DNA of 64,000 nucleotides from CAYTMY01 sp964618075 (GTDB lineage: Bacteria > Bacillota > Clostridia > Eubacteriales > Anaerofustaceae): positions 119,120 through 183,119 of the forward strand of contig CAZTZO010000001.1 in the NCBI GenBank assembly GCA_964618075.1, given 5' to 3'. Position numbers and translations under genes: made by a program. This document shows positions 53,803 through 62,390 of the stretch, in pieces. Each line of letters starts with the position of its first letter. Within the stretch, counting starts at the first letter, position 1. The notes beneath the pieces are model-generated. The model made no database searches, had not been told where the DNA came from, and saw only the letters and a program-made list of their open reading frames with translations.

Positions 53803-55839
53803 TTAATTCATTGCGATATCCGAAAATGCTTCATCGGAGGCGTCGCTAAGATATTTACAGTATATCATATCACGCCCTTGTGTAGAAGCCATTAGCTTTT
53901 GACTTATAACGTCGGCAGCCATAAACAAATCAGCATAATCGAGTGCGTCCTGCATCATTGTGCTATCCTTGCCGCTTTGTCGGTAGCCGTATACCTCACC
54001 GGAGCCTCTTAGCTTCATATCTGCACGAGCTATCTCAAAACCGTCATTTGTGCCGGCTAAAACTGAGAGCCTCTGCATCGTCTTTTTGTTGGCATTATCG
54101 GTTTGAAGGAAGCAATATGACTGTATATTACTCCTTCCTACCCTGCCTCTGAGCTGATGAAGCTGAGCCAGACCGAACCTGTCGCTGTCCTTTATCCACA
54201 TTATCGCTGCATTTTTTACGTCAATACCGACCTCAATAACTGTCGTGGATATTAAAACAGAGGTATCCGAGTGAGCAAATCTATCCATAACTTTATCCTT
54301 ATCGGATGTTTTCATTTCGCCGGTAATATACTCTACCTTAAGAGGAGATAATAGGCGAACTGCCTCAGAATAAACTAATTTTACATTTTGCAAATCCATA
54401 GAGTCGATTGCGGGACATACTATAAAGGTCTTTAAGCCTTTATGAGCGGCACGTTTTATAGCTTCATATGCCGCATTATCCTGAGAAGAATCTATCACAA
54501 AGGTTTTAATCGGAAGTCTTCCGCACGGAAGCACATCAACAATACTCAGATCGAGTCCTTTATATAAGCTCAATGCCAGAGTTCTCGGAATCGGCGTTGC
54601 GCTCATTACAAGCACATGAGGATAATTACCCTTCATTTCCAGCTTGGCGCGCTGCATTACACCGTAACGGTGTTGCTCATCTATAACAACCATAGACAGA
54701 TTGTTATATTCTATATCCGTAGAAAAGAGAGCATGTGTTCCGAAAACCACCTGCGCCTGCCCTGTGGATATAAGATGCTTTGCTTCAGTGCGTTGTGATT
54801 TACTCATAGCGGAATATAAGACAGTGCTTTTTATTCCGCATTTATACAAGTAAGATGCATATTTATTATAATGCTGCTTTGCCAATATTTCAGTCGGGGC
54901 GCAAAATGCCGCCTGAAACCCGTTTTTTGCTGCCATGTAACATGCGCAAAGCGCTACAAGAGTTTTCCCGCTACCCACGTCGCCCTGAATTAGCCTGTTC
55001 ATCTTAATGCCTGAAGAAACGTCTTTTTTTATATCCTCTATGGCTTTGTTCTGTGCTGTTGTGGGAGAAAATTCAAATTTATCGAGAAGCTCACTCGTGT
55101 TTGTCTGTTTAAATACAATACCCTTTTGTTTTTTCTCCTGCGAATATTTTTTATTGACGGCTATGAAAAACTTTATAAATTTTTCCGCTTTGAAATAGCG
55201 AAGCGCATTATATGCGCTGTTCTCGTCTGTCGGCATATGAACTTTTTTCATCGCGTCTCTACGTGAACAAAGGTCAAGGTCAGTATGTATCCACAGCGGC
55301 ATATACTCATCTATCTGCGCTGTATTAAGCGCATTTTCGATATATTTGCAGAACTCTTTTTGTTTGATTCCACATTTTACAGGAAGAGAATAAAACGGGT
55401 ATATCCCTTCTTTTAGATAATATGCTATTTCTTCACGCTCTACTTGCGGCGAAATCAAAACAAGACCGTCGGACGCTTTGTAGAGCGTTCCGTACAGCCT
55501 GTACATATAGCCTTTTTTCAGAGAACTCTTTATATACGGTTGATTATAAAATACAGCCTTAAAGGATACGGTTCCATCGTTGAAAATCAATACGGAGCGT
55601 GAAAGACCCTTGGAAGAATATCCGTATGCGCCTTCTTTTGTGTACACTGCGCGTAAAAGGACTCTCTGCGCCTGCTCGCATGAAGAAAATTTTGTGAAAA
55701 CACCCCTGTTTTTATAAGCATAAGGCAAGTGCATAAGCAAGTCGCCTACGTTTAAGATACCCATGTCATGCAGCGATTTTGCTTTTTTTGTTCCTACGCC
55801 TTTTAAAACCGTAATACAGTCGTGTTCCGTAATAACCAT
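53803..55839 (-). CDS. recG: ATP-dependent DNA helicase RecG
   Basis: 678 residues. Helix-hairpin-helix start (LKGVGTKKAKSLHDMGI), OB-fold wedge domain, then superfamily 2 helicase with QGDVGSGKT, IDEQHRYGV, SATPIPRT and QLRGRVGRSN. It remodels stalled forks and branched DNA. One base gap to fakA upstream; fakA-recG pairing is common in Firmicutes. Confidence 0.97.
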   Translation of the reverse strand: MVITEHDCITVLKGVGTKKAKSLHDMGILNVGDLLMHLPYAYKNRGVFTKFSSCEQAQRVLLRAVYTKEGAYGYSSKGLSRSVLIFNDGTVSFKAVFYNQPYIKSSLKKGYMYRLYGTLYKASDGLVLISPQVEREEIAYYLKEGIYPFYSLPVKCGIKQKEFCKYIENALNTAQIDEYMPLWIHTDLDLCSRRDAMKKVHMPTDENSAYNALRYFKAEKFIKFFIAVNKKYSQEKKQKGIVFKQTNTSELLDKFEFSPTTAQNKAIEDIKKDVSSGIKMNRLIQGDVGSGKTLVALCACYMAAKNGFQAAFCAPTEILAKQHYNKYASYLYKCGIKSTVLYSAMSKSQRTEAKHLISTGQAQVVFGTHALFSTDIEYNNLSMVVIDEQHRYGVMQRAKLEMKGNYPHVLVMSATPIPRTLALSLYKGLDLSIVDVLPCGRLPIKTFVIDSSQDNAAYEAIKRAAHKGLKTFIVCPAIDSMDLQNVKLVYSEAVRLLSPLKVEYITGEMKTSDKDKVMDRFAHSDTSVLISTTVIEVGIDVKNAAIMWIKDSDRFGLAQLHQLRGRVGRSNIQSYCFLQTDNANKKTMQRLSVLAGTNDGFEIARADMKLRGSGEVYGYRQSGKDSTMMQDALDYADLFMAADVISQKLMASTQGRDMIYCKYLSDASDEAFSDIAMN

Positions 55840-55840
55840 A

Positions 55841-57481
55841 TTATTCCGCGCTTATTATATAATAGTAAAGAGGCTGACCTCCGTTAAAACTTTCAAATTG
55901 AATATCGGGATATTTGCCGGACAACTTGATTTTTAAGGCGTTTGCATTATCCTCGCTTATATCTTGACCGTAATATAAGGTAATAAGCTCAACATTATCG
56001 TCAATGAGCTTGTCGGCAAGCATTTTTACAGCGCTCTCCACATCACTTTCAGCGCATATTATATCCGAGCCTATAATTCCTATTATATCATTGCATTTGA
56101 CGTTAATCCCACCGACAGAGCTGTCGCGTACCGCAAAGGTTACCTGTCCGGTTTTGACGTTACCGGCGCCTTCTCTCATATTGTCGATGTTAGCCTCAAG
56201 CGTATTCGCGGGATTAAATTCCATAAGTGCGCTTATAGCCTCCGGAATGGTTCTCGTTTCAAGCACCGCAACATTTTTATCACTTATTTCTTCCGCTTGC
56301 TTTGCCGCCAGTATAATGTTTTTATTGTTCGGAAGTAAAATATAGTTTTTGCCGTTTGTGTTGTTTATAACCTTCAGAAAATCTTCAGTTGAAGGGTTCA
56401 TTGTCTGACCGCCCGATATTATGTATGTAACACCGAGATCCTTAAGTATAGCGCTCAAGCCTTCTCCCGAAGATACGCTCACTATAACATATTGCATCTC
56501 TTCATCGGAATACTCAGTCTGTTCCTCTTGAAAAGCTTCGTCGCTTAATTCGCCCTCGAACAGCTCGTTATGCTGCTGCTTCATGTTTTCGATTTTTATC
56601 TTGTTGAGTTCTCCGCAGCCTGCGGCTATCTTCATAGCCGTCCAAGGCTCATTTGTGTGTACGTGTACCTTTATAATGGAACCGTCCTCTATAACAAGCA
56701 GTGAATCGCCCAGCTTGATAAGTTTGTCGATGAGCGCGTTTCTCTGTTTCTCTTTTCCGTTTGTCGAAATTAAAAACTCAGTACAATAGGCAAACTTGAT
56801 GTCGCTGTTTACCTCCATATTGAATTGCGCCGTTGTGTCGGCGGCATTCTTTTCATCGAGCATCACAGGCTGACCATTCATAGCGCTCAGCGCTCCTTCA
56901 AGTATATATAAAAGTCCTCTGCCGCCTGCGTCTACTACGCCGGCTTCCTTAAGTACAGGTAGTAAGTCGGGAGTCGTATCCAACGCCTTGTGACCGTTTT
57001 CTATTACGTCATTTAAAAAAGCTCTTCCGCTTGTATATTTTGAGCTGTTAGACACAGCAAATTCAGCCATAATGCGCGCCACAGTAAGAATAGTACCTTC
57101 AGTCGGCTTCATGACGGCTTTATATGCCATATCGGAAGCTGCGCTTAAGGCGGAGGCTGCGTCGCTTACGCTCATTATTTCTTTGCCCATAAGCGACTTT
57201 GAAAAGCCTCTTAGAAGCTGCGACAATATAACTCCGGAATTTCCTCTTGCACCCATAAGCGCTCCCGAGGAGGAGGCTGTTGCTATTTCTCCGACAGTAC
57301 GCGCGTTACTCGACTTAACTTCATTCACGGCGTATTGCATAGTTAAAGACATGTTCGTGCCCGTGTCACCGTCAGGAACGGGGAATACATTTAAATCGTT
57401 TACAGATTGCTTATTGTTTTCGAGATTTGCATAACCGCTGAGCATTATCTCTTTGAGTTGTTCGTAATTCATAGTTGACAT
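55841..57481 (-). CDS. fakA: Fatty-acid kinase subunit A (DhaL/DAK2-domain protein)
   Basis: 546 residues. N-terminal DhaL kinase domain with NVFPVPDGDTGTNM and SGALMGARGNSGVILSQLLRG, a central linker domain, and a C-terminal domain seen in FakA/YloV. FakA phosphorylates exogenous fatty acids bound to FakB for use by PlsX/PlsY; no fakB is in the window but plsY is nearby. Fifteen bases after the Asp23-family gene. Confidence 0.94.
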   Translation of the reverse strand: MSTMNYEQLKEIMLSGYANLENNKQSVNDLNVFPVPDGDTGTNMSLTMQYAVNEVKSSNARTVGEIATASSSGALMGARGNSGVILSQLLRGFSKSLMGKEIMSVSDAASALSAASDMAYKAVMKPTEGTILTVARIMAEFAVSNSSKYTSGRAFLNDVIENGHKALDTTPDLLPVLKEAGVVDAGGRGLLYILEGALSAMNGQPVMLDEKNAADTTAQFNMEVNSDIKFAYCTEFLISTNGKEKQRNALIDKLIKLGDSLLVIEDGSIIKVHVHTNEPWTAMKIAAGCGELNKIKIENMKQQHNELFEGELSDEAFQEEQTEYSDEEMQYVIVSVSSGEGLSAILKDLGVTYIISGGQTMNPSTEDFLKVINNTNGKNYILLPNNKNIILAAKQAEEISDKNVAVLETRTIPEAISALMEFNPANTLEANIDNMREGAGNVKTGQVTFAVRDSSVGGINVKCNDIIGIIGSDIICAESDVESAVKMLADKLIDDNVELITLYYGQDISEDNANALKIKLSGKYPDIQFESFNGGQPLYYYIISAE

Positions 57482-57496
57482 TATTTAGTTACCTCG

Positions 57497-57841
57497 TTAT
57501 ACTCTCACGCTCTGAACATAAACGGTCACCTTTTTAACTTTGATGCCGGTTTCTTTTTCCACGTTATACTTTATTGTATCAATAAGGTTTTCGGCGACAG
57601 CCTGAGCCTTTATGCCGAACTCCATTATCACATAAACTTCGATATGAAGTTTATTCTCCTTATTTATGCTTACGCGAACACCGTCGCCGATCTCTTCTTT
57701 TTTTAGCATTCTGTATATCTCGTCAGCCGGGTTCATCGAGGCCATCCCCACTACTCCGAAGCATTCAGTTGCCGTGAGCCCTACAATCTGTTTTATAGTG
57801 CTGACAGTTATTCTTTTGCTGTTATTATTCTCAGCATTCAT
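57497..57841 (-). CDS. Asp23/Gls24 family protein
   Basis: 114 residues from the ATG at 57841, chosen for GGAGG seven bases upstream. It is the Asp23 (DUF322) fold with ISTIKQIVGLTATECFGVVGMAS-like start (here VSTIKQIVGLTA) and a VKKVTVYVQSVRV end. This corresponds to YloU, which precedes fakA in many Firmicutes and localises to the membrane edge or cell surface. Role uncertain, linked to envelope stress. Confidence 0.93.
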   Translation of the reverse strand: MNAENNNSKRITVSTIKQIVGLTATECFGVVGMASMNPADEIYRMLKKEEIGDGVRVSINKENKLHIEVYVIMEFGIKAQAVAENLIDTIKYNVEKETGIKVKKVTVYVQSVRV

Positions 57842-57877
57842 ATTTGAGCCTCCGCTTACACAAAATAAATCATTATT

Positions 57878-57886
57878 ATTATACCA
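57878..57886 (-). promoter_or_regulatory. Extended -10 promoter of the Asp23-fakA-recG cluster
   Basis: Minus-strand TGGTATAAT (57878-57886), with a weak TGTAAA -35 at 17 bp. It lies ~37 bases upstream of the ATG. Confidence 0.65.
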
Positions 57887-57920
57887 CACAAACCGATTAT
57901 TTACATAATCAGCATGCAAA

Positions 57921-59081
57921 TTACTTAACCAAAACGCATTTTATTCTTTCCAATGCTTCTTTGAGTCGTGAATGAGGCATTGCGCAGTTGAGCCTTATAT
58001 ACCCTGAAGCGTTGCCGACAAAATGAGCCTCCCCTTCGACTAAAACGCCTCCCTCGGCAAGCATATCCTCGGCGTTTTGGTTATCTTTTATATAAGAAGA
58101 TACATAAAGCCATGCAAGATATGTCGCCTGCGGCTTTTCAAATACTATAAGAGGCATATCTGATGATATAAACCTTTCTATTATTTCAAAGCTTTCGTCT
58201 AAATATTTACGAAGCTCGCAGAGCCACTGCGCCCCCTTTGTGTATGCCGCTTTTGTAGCCTCCATAGAAAGAGGATTCGGCAATAAATAATAACGCGACT
58301 TATACTCCTGTATGATATCCTTATCGAAAATAAAGACATTGCCCATCCAGTTTCCTGCAAGATTAAAAGTTTTGCTGGGAGCGCTGCATATAACGCAACG
58401 CTTGTCGCTGTCTGTTATTTTACCAAACGTTGTAAAGCTCTCGTCCATTCGCAATATATCTGAATGTATCTCGTCCGATATAATCCTTACGCCGTTATCA
58501 AAGCATATTGAGGCTATTTTTTCAAGCTCGCTGTCTGTCCATATGCGACCTGTCGGATTGTGAGGGCTGCAAAGGATGAGAAGCGTCGTTTCATCTTGTT
58601 GTGCATACTGAGTGAGCATATCAAAGTCAATGAAGTATTTGCCATTATTGATTTTAAGAGGTACGCACAACAGGTTTCGTTCGTCTGCCTTTTTTACGGA
58701 ATCCCTGAAGGGAGAATACGAAGGAGTGAATATCATCACGTTTTCTTTGGGCTTTGTCATAATCTCCACCAAAGCGTCGATGGCATATACCACACCGTAG
58801 GATATGAAAATACTTTCTCTTCTCAGCTCATAGGAATATCTTGTTTTATACCAATTTATTATACTGTCGTAGTATTCATCGTCCAAGTTTGTATAGCCCA
58901 AAACTTGTTTATCCAATCGTAAGCGCATCGCGTCCAAAATAAAGTCGGCGCAGGCAAAGTCCATATCTGCAATAGTCATGGATATACAGTTTTGTGAGGC
59001 TTTCGGATTGAAGAGAGTAATCAAGTCGTTTTTGAGACTGTTTGTATTTGTTCTTTCAAGTACCTTATCAAAATCATACAT
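57921..59081 (-). CDS. MalY/PatB-type aminotransferase (cystathionine beta-lyase-like)
   Basis: 386 residues of PLP fold-type I. Motifs include CSPHNPTGRIW, ISDEIHSDIL and SAPSKTFNLAGN with the PLP-binding Lys (~235), and an Arg near the C terminus in SGYIRLN. MalY/PatB proteins cleave cystathionine or act as aminotransferases. Divergent from the SPOCS gene. AAAGGA precedes the ATG. Confidence 0.92.
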   Translation of the reverse strand: MYDFDKVLERTNTNSLKNDLITLFNPKASQNCISMTIADMDFACADFILDAMRLRLDKQVLGYTNLDDEYYDSIINWYKTRYSYELRRESIFISYGVVYAIDALVEIMTKPKENVMIFTPSYSPFRDSVKKADERNLLCVPLKINNGKYFIDFDMLTQYAQQDETTLLILCSPHNPTGRIWTDSELEKIASICFDNGVRIISDEIHSDILRMDESFTTFGKITDSDKRCVICSAPSKTFNLAGNWMGNVFIFDKDIIQEYKSRYYLLPNPLSMEATKAAYTKGAQWLCELRKYLDESFEIIERFISSDMPLIVFEKPQATYLAWLYVSSYIKDNQNAEDMLAEGGVLVEGEAHFVGNASGYIRLNCAMPHSRLKEALERIKCVLVK

Positions 59082-59257
59082 TTTGTTTTCGTCCTTTTTA
59101 TAACATTATTGACTGGTTTATTCGGTAAGTATACTAAATCACAACTCTTCAAGCAACTTATCATTAATTAAAAATTATCGTTTTATCAATTATAAACGGC
59201 ATAGCACACATGAGAACATCATAGACTTATTATATACGATAACAGGAGGGATCAAAA

Positions 59258-60772
59258 ATGACTGCCACATTAATAAAAAACACCGTACTAATGAGTAAAG
59301 GAGCTTTAGCGTTAAACGATACTATAAGCTTGGTTCAGACTGTCAAGCTAAGCGAAAACAAACCTTCAGTGAAGGAAGTGCTTTTCACACAAAGCGTACC
59401 TGTAATACAGAGTACTCAATGTGAAAACGGGATATTAAGCATAAAGGGCGACGTTTATATGAACTTTCTGTACTCTTGCGAATCAGGACAGGCGGAAAGC
59501 ATAAGAGAAATTATTCCGTTTGATTATATAAGGGAATGCTCCTCAGACACCGAATGCGTGATGATAAACGCTGTAGTTTCACATTGCGATGTGGCAATAA
59601 AACAACGAAGATGTGATATAAGACTTGAGCTAACCCTAAACGGACAAACAGTACAAAATTCCTTAAGCGACAATGTTGAGGATATTGACGGCGTAGAGGG
59701 CGTGATCAAGAGGAAAAAAGAAATGAAAACAAGCGTAGTAAACGTAATACGCGATAATACACAGCATGAGTTTTCAATCGAGACTGACAATAAAGACAGC
59801 TTAAGGATAGTGTATGCAAGCTGCTCTTTATTTGATGAAAACACAACTTCCTCACGTAACGGTATATTATACAGCGCTCTTGCAAAAGCAGACATGATAA
59901 TCGAATACGAAAATGAAAGCGGAGAATACAGCTATGAATGCTTAAGCGACACTTTCGCAATTAATAAAATGCTTGAAACCGATATCAACCTACAGTTTGA
60001 TTCGTACTCTCTCAAGGCAGATATATGCACGCAAACCGCCGAAACCGTTTATACAGATGAAACCTGCACGCTGTGTATAAACGCCGAAGTATATTGTGAG
60101 GCTGTTTTACTTAAAGATGTAACAATTGAATATATTGATGATATTTACAGCACTCAAAAAGCACTCTTTACTCAAAAGGAGCCTCAATCTATCGCTGCTT
60201 TTAAAATTTACGATACAAAATCAGTTGAGCTTAGTAAAAAAAAGGAGCTTTCTAAGGAAAGTGCAATTAATATGGTCGCCTTAAGCAACGCTCAAATTAT
60301 ATATGAAGAAAAATCGGTTGATGGGAATATAGTTATAGAGGGTAATGTTGTTGTAAGAGCGCTGTTGTTTGGCAATACCCACGGAGAGTTTTCAGTTGAA
60401 GAAATAAATATACCCTTTGAGGAAGCAACAGAAATAAACTCATCTGTAAATAGCGGATATTATCTTAATTCAAAATGCAGCATTAGCGATTTAAGCGTAA
60501 ACGCAAACAAACTAAGCGCCGAAGTATTGCTGAGCCTTCAATTTACAGCATACGATACGAATGAATATAGTACAATAAAGGAAATCGAACAAGGCGATTA
60601 CGAAGATAATAACGACAATACATACAGCGTAAAGATATATTATTATTCGCATAACAAGGATTTATGGGATCTCGCCAAGGAAAACCGCACAAGTATCGAG
60701 AGTATTCTCTCATCAAACGGTATCAGCGATTTATCACAGCTGACCGAAAGAATGCCTCTTATAATAAAGTAG
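59258..60772 (+). CDS. SPOCS (DUF3794) repeat protein with C-terminal LysM
   Basis: 504 residues, no signal peptide or transmembrane helix. Repeated beta-rich SPOCS modules (about 30-130, 170-290 and 310-440) contain the pattern IQSTQCENGILSIKGDVYMNFLY and IEGNVVVRALLF. The C-terminal ~50 residues (YSVKIYYYSHNKDLWDLAKENRTSIESILSSN) form a LysM-like module. Such proteins occur in spore formers and are thought to bind the spore coat or cortex. Purine-rich GGAGGG precedes the ATG. Sporulation link is from family knowledge. Confidence 0.85.
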   Translation: MTATLIKNTVLMSKGALALNDTISLVQTVKLSENKPSVKEVLFTQSVPVIQSTQCENGILSIKGDVYMNFLYSCESGQAESIREIIPFDYIRECSSDTECVMINAVVSHCDVAIKQRRCDIRLELTLNGQTVQNSLSDNVEDIDGVEGVIKRKKEMKTSVVNVIRDNTQHEFSIETDNKDSLRIVYASCSLFDENTTSSRNGILYSALAKADMIIEYENESGEYSYECLSDTFAINKMLETDINLQFDSYSLKADICTQTAETVYTDETCTLCINAEVYCEAVLLKDVTIEYIDDIYSTQKALFTQKEPQSIAAFKIYDTKSVELSKKKELSKESAINMVALSNAQIIYEEKSVDGNIVIEGNVVVRALLFGNTHGEFSVEEINIPFEEATEINSSVNSGYYLNSKCSISDLSVNANKLSAEVLLSLQFTAYDTNEYSTIKEIEQGDYEDNNDNTYSVKIYYYSHNKDLWDLAKENRTSIESILSSNGISDLSQLTERMPLIIK

Positions 60773-60840
60773 AATACAGTTGTCACACAAATAATATCTT
60801 CACATACTATATAGCGAAAAACAGTTTGGCAGGTGAAGAT

Positions 60841-61005
60841 ATGAAAAAGATAACCGGGAAATTGCTCGATTTAATGTTGCTTATATTTTGTTTCGCATTA
60901 TTCGTCGTCGTGCTGCCTGAATGGATATGTATATTCGCAGTAGGCGTCGGTTTGATAATATGCGTGATTTCCATGATAAGCTCCAATTTTTTCGGGCGGT
61001 TTTAA
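60841..61005 (+). CDS. 54-residue membrane protein, unknown
   Basis: Starts at ATG 60841 after AGGTGA. Two hydrophobic helices (about 8-25 and 28-47) are separated by PEW and end in a positively charged SSNFFGRF. It follows the SPOCS gene by 68 bases and precedes a strong hairpin, suggesting a small sporulation-associated or envelope protein. No family recognised; expression not shown. Confidence 0.6.
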   Translation: MKKITGKLLDLMLLIFCFALFVVVLPEWICIFAVGVGLIICVISMISSNFFGRF

Positions 61006-61050
61006 AAAAAGGAAGTCAATAGCCGGACTGTTTTATTATACAACATTTAT

Positions 61051-61090
61051 AAAAGAGCCTCCCGTTTAGTATGTACGGGAAGCTCTTTTA
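61051..61090. terminator. Bidirectional intrinsic terminator
   Basis: A 15-bp stem (61051-61065 with 61075-61089, one C-A mismatch) with A-runs and T-runs at the base on both strands. It separates the rightward SPOCS unit from the leftward rpmB gene. Confidence 0.85.
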
Positions 61091-61148
61091 TACAGTCAAT
61101 AAACGCATTTTTCAAACGCGCTGTTTTCTTTTTTAACAAGCTATACAA

Positions 61149-61337
61149 CTATGCTCTTTCAACCTTACCTGAACGAAGGCAGCGAGTGCATACCGTGACA
61201 GTTTTCGGAGTTCCGTTCTCCATTATTCTTACCTTTCGCAGGTTCGGTCTCCATACTCTCTTCGTATGAATGTTTGAGTGACTGACCGTATTGCCCGCTA
61301 CCGTGTGCTTTGCGCATACATAACATTCTTTGCTCAT
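61149..61337 (-). CDS. rpmB: 50S ribosomal protein L28, zinc-binding type
   Basis: 62 residues: MSKECYVCAKHTVAGNTVSHSN, RVWRPNLRKVR, and VCTRCLRSGKVERA. The two CxxC pairs mark the C+ (zinc) form of L28. Single-gene unit, near the Asp23-fakA-recG cluster to which it is normally linked in Firmicutes. Confidence 0.98.
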   Translation of the reverse strand: MSKECYVCAKHTVAGNTVSHSNIHTKRVWRPNLRKVRIMENGTPKTVTVCTRCLRSGKVERA

Positions 61338-61389
61338 CTTTATATATCTCCGTTACTTTTAATTGTTTATATTAAACAGACTGCCAATT

Positions 61390-61418
61390 ATTATAGCATA
61401 CACTTATCAATAATGCAA
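61390..61418 (-). promoter_or_regulatory. Promoter of rpmB
   Basis: Minus-strand -35 TTGCAT (61413-61418), 17-bp spacer, extended -10 TGCTATAAT (-10 at 61390-61395). About 52 bases upstream of the ATG. Confidence 0.85.
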
Positions 61419-61540
61419 TCACAAAATAAAATAATTTCTTTTCTTACACGTTTATTTTATGATATTTTCTTCCTGTTTTCAATACTTATTTATTTAAATG
61501 TTTCATTAGGGCTCAGCATTCAAACAAATCCGTTAGCGTA

Positions 61541-62128
61541 TTATATTATTACTCCCGAAATAAATATCTCAAGTCCAATGGCTATAAGTATAACTCCGCC
61601 CAATATTCCCGCCTTTTTCGATAGCTTCATTCCGAACTTCTTCCCTATAATAAGTCCTGATAAACAAATAACAAACGTCACTACCCCGATTATTATTGAT
61701 TCTATTACAGCTGCATACAACGGATACAAGGATATCGTAAAACCTACTGACAGCGCGTCGATTGAGGTAGCTATTCCCTGTATGATGAGAGATACAAAAC
61801 TCAATTCTTTTGCTTCAGTTTGAGTATCCTTGTTACGGATACCTTCTAATAACATTTTACCGCCTATATATAAGAGCAACACAAGAGCTATCCATGGAAT
61901 GAATTTCTGAAAGGATTGAAATACCTCCGCTATCGTATGAATACAAGTCCATCCGATAAGAGGCATAATTATCTGGAAAAAGCAAAACACTCCCGCAATT
62001 AAGCACATCCTCGGTTTTTTCATATCCGGTTCGTTAAGTCCGTTCGCCAGTGAAAGTGAAAACGCGTCCATAGCAAGTCCCACGCCGAACAATGCACTGT
62101 TTAAAAAGAATATAATATCCAATTTCAT
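61541..62128 (-). CDS. mntP: Manganese efflux pump MntP
   Basis: 195 residues with six transmembrane helices and two signature repeats, GVGLAMDAFSLSLANGL and GIATSIDALSVGF, each with acidic residues in the membrane. MntP exports Mn2+ and prevents manganese toxicity. AAAGGGGAAG precedes the ATG. A manganese riboswitch in the leader at 62201-62326 supports the assignment. Confidence 0.95.
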   Translation of the reverse strand: MKLDIIFFLNSALFGVGLAMDAFSLSLANGLNEPDMKKPRMCLIAGVFCFFQIIMPLIGWTCIHTIAEVFQSFQKFIPWIALVLLLYIGGKMLLEGIRNKDTQTEAKELSFVSLIIQGIATSIDALSVGFTISLYPLYAAVIESIIIGVVTFVICLSGLIIGKKFGMKLSKKAGILGGVILIAIGLEIFISGVII

Positions 62129-62200
62129 ATTTGATTACTTCCCCTTTACAAAATAAAGACCGAAAGCGACTTTTTATAAGCCACGTTCAGCCTTTTTGTA

Positions 62201-62326
62201 AAAATAATACAGACTCAACGTATAGCAATAAAGTTATACATGAGTCTCGCAAATTAAAGCAAGCCAGACCAAATGGTCAGTATGTTGACTTACTGCGCAT
62301 TTTATGCGCCTGCTACTCCCTCAATA
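62201..62326 (-). promoter_or_regulatory. yybP-ykoY manganese riboswitch with terminator platform
   Basis: On the minus strand the leader contains GAGGGAGTAGC (62312-62322), GTCAACATACTGACC (62275-62289) and GCGAGACTCA (62241-62250), the conserved loops and 3' core of the yybP-ykoY family. The 3' core AGACTCATGTATA (62235-62247) can instead pair with TATACGTTGAGTCT (62211-62224) to make a 12-bp hairpin followed by GTATTATTTTT, an intrinsic terminator. Mn2+ binding should hold the aptamer and let transcription continue into mntP. Confidence 0.92.
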
Positions 62327-62344
62327 ATATTTATTTTGAAATTA

Positions 62345-62373
62345 AGTGTATCGGAAATGAGCGTTTTTGTCAA
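62345..62373 (-). promoter_or_regulatory. Sigma-A promoter of the mntP riboswitch transcript
   Basis: Minus-strand -35 TTGACA (62368-62373), 17-bp spacer, -10 TACACT (62345-62350). Predicted start near 62338, giving a leader of about 210 bases. Confidence 0.88.
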
Positions 62374-62390
62374 TACTATAATATTCTAAG

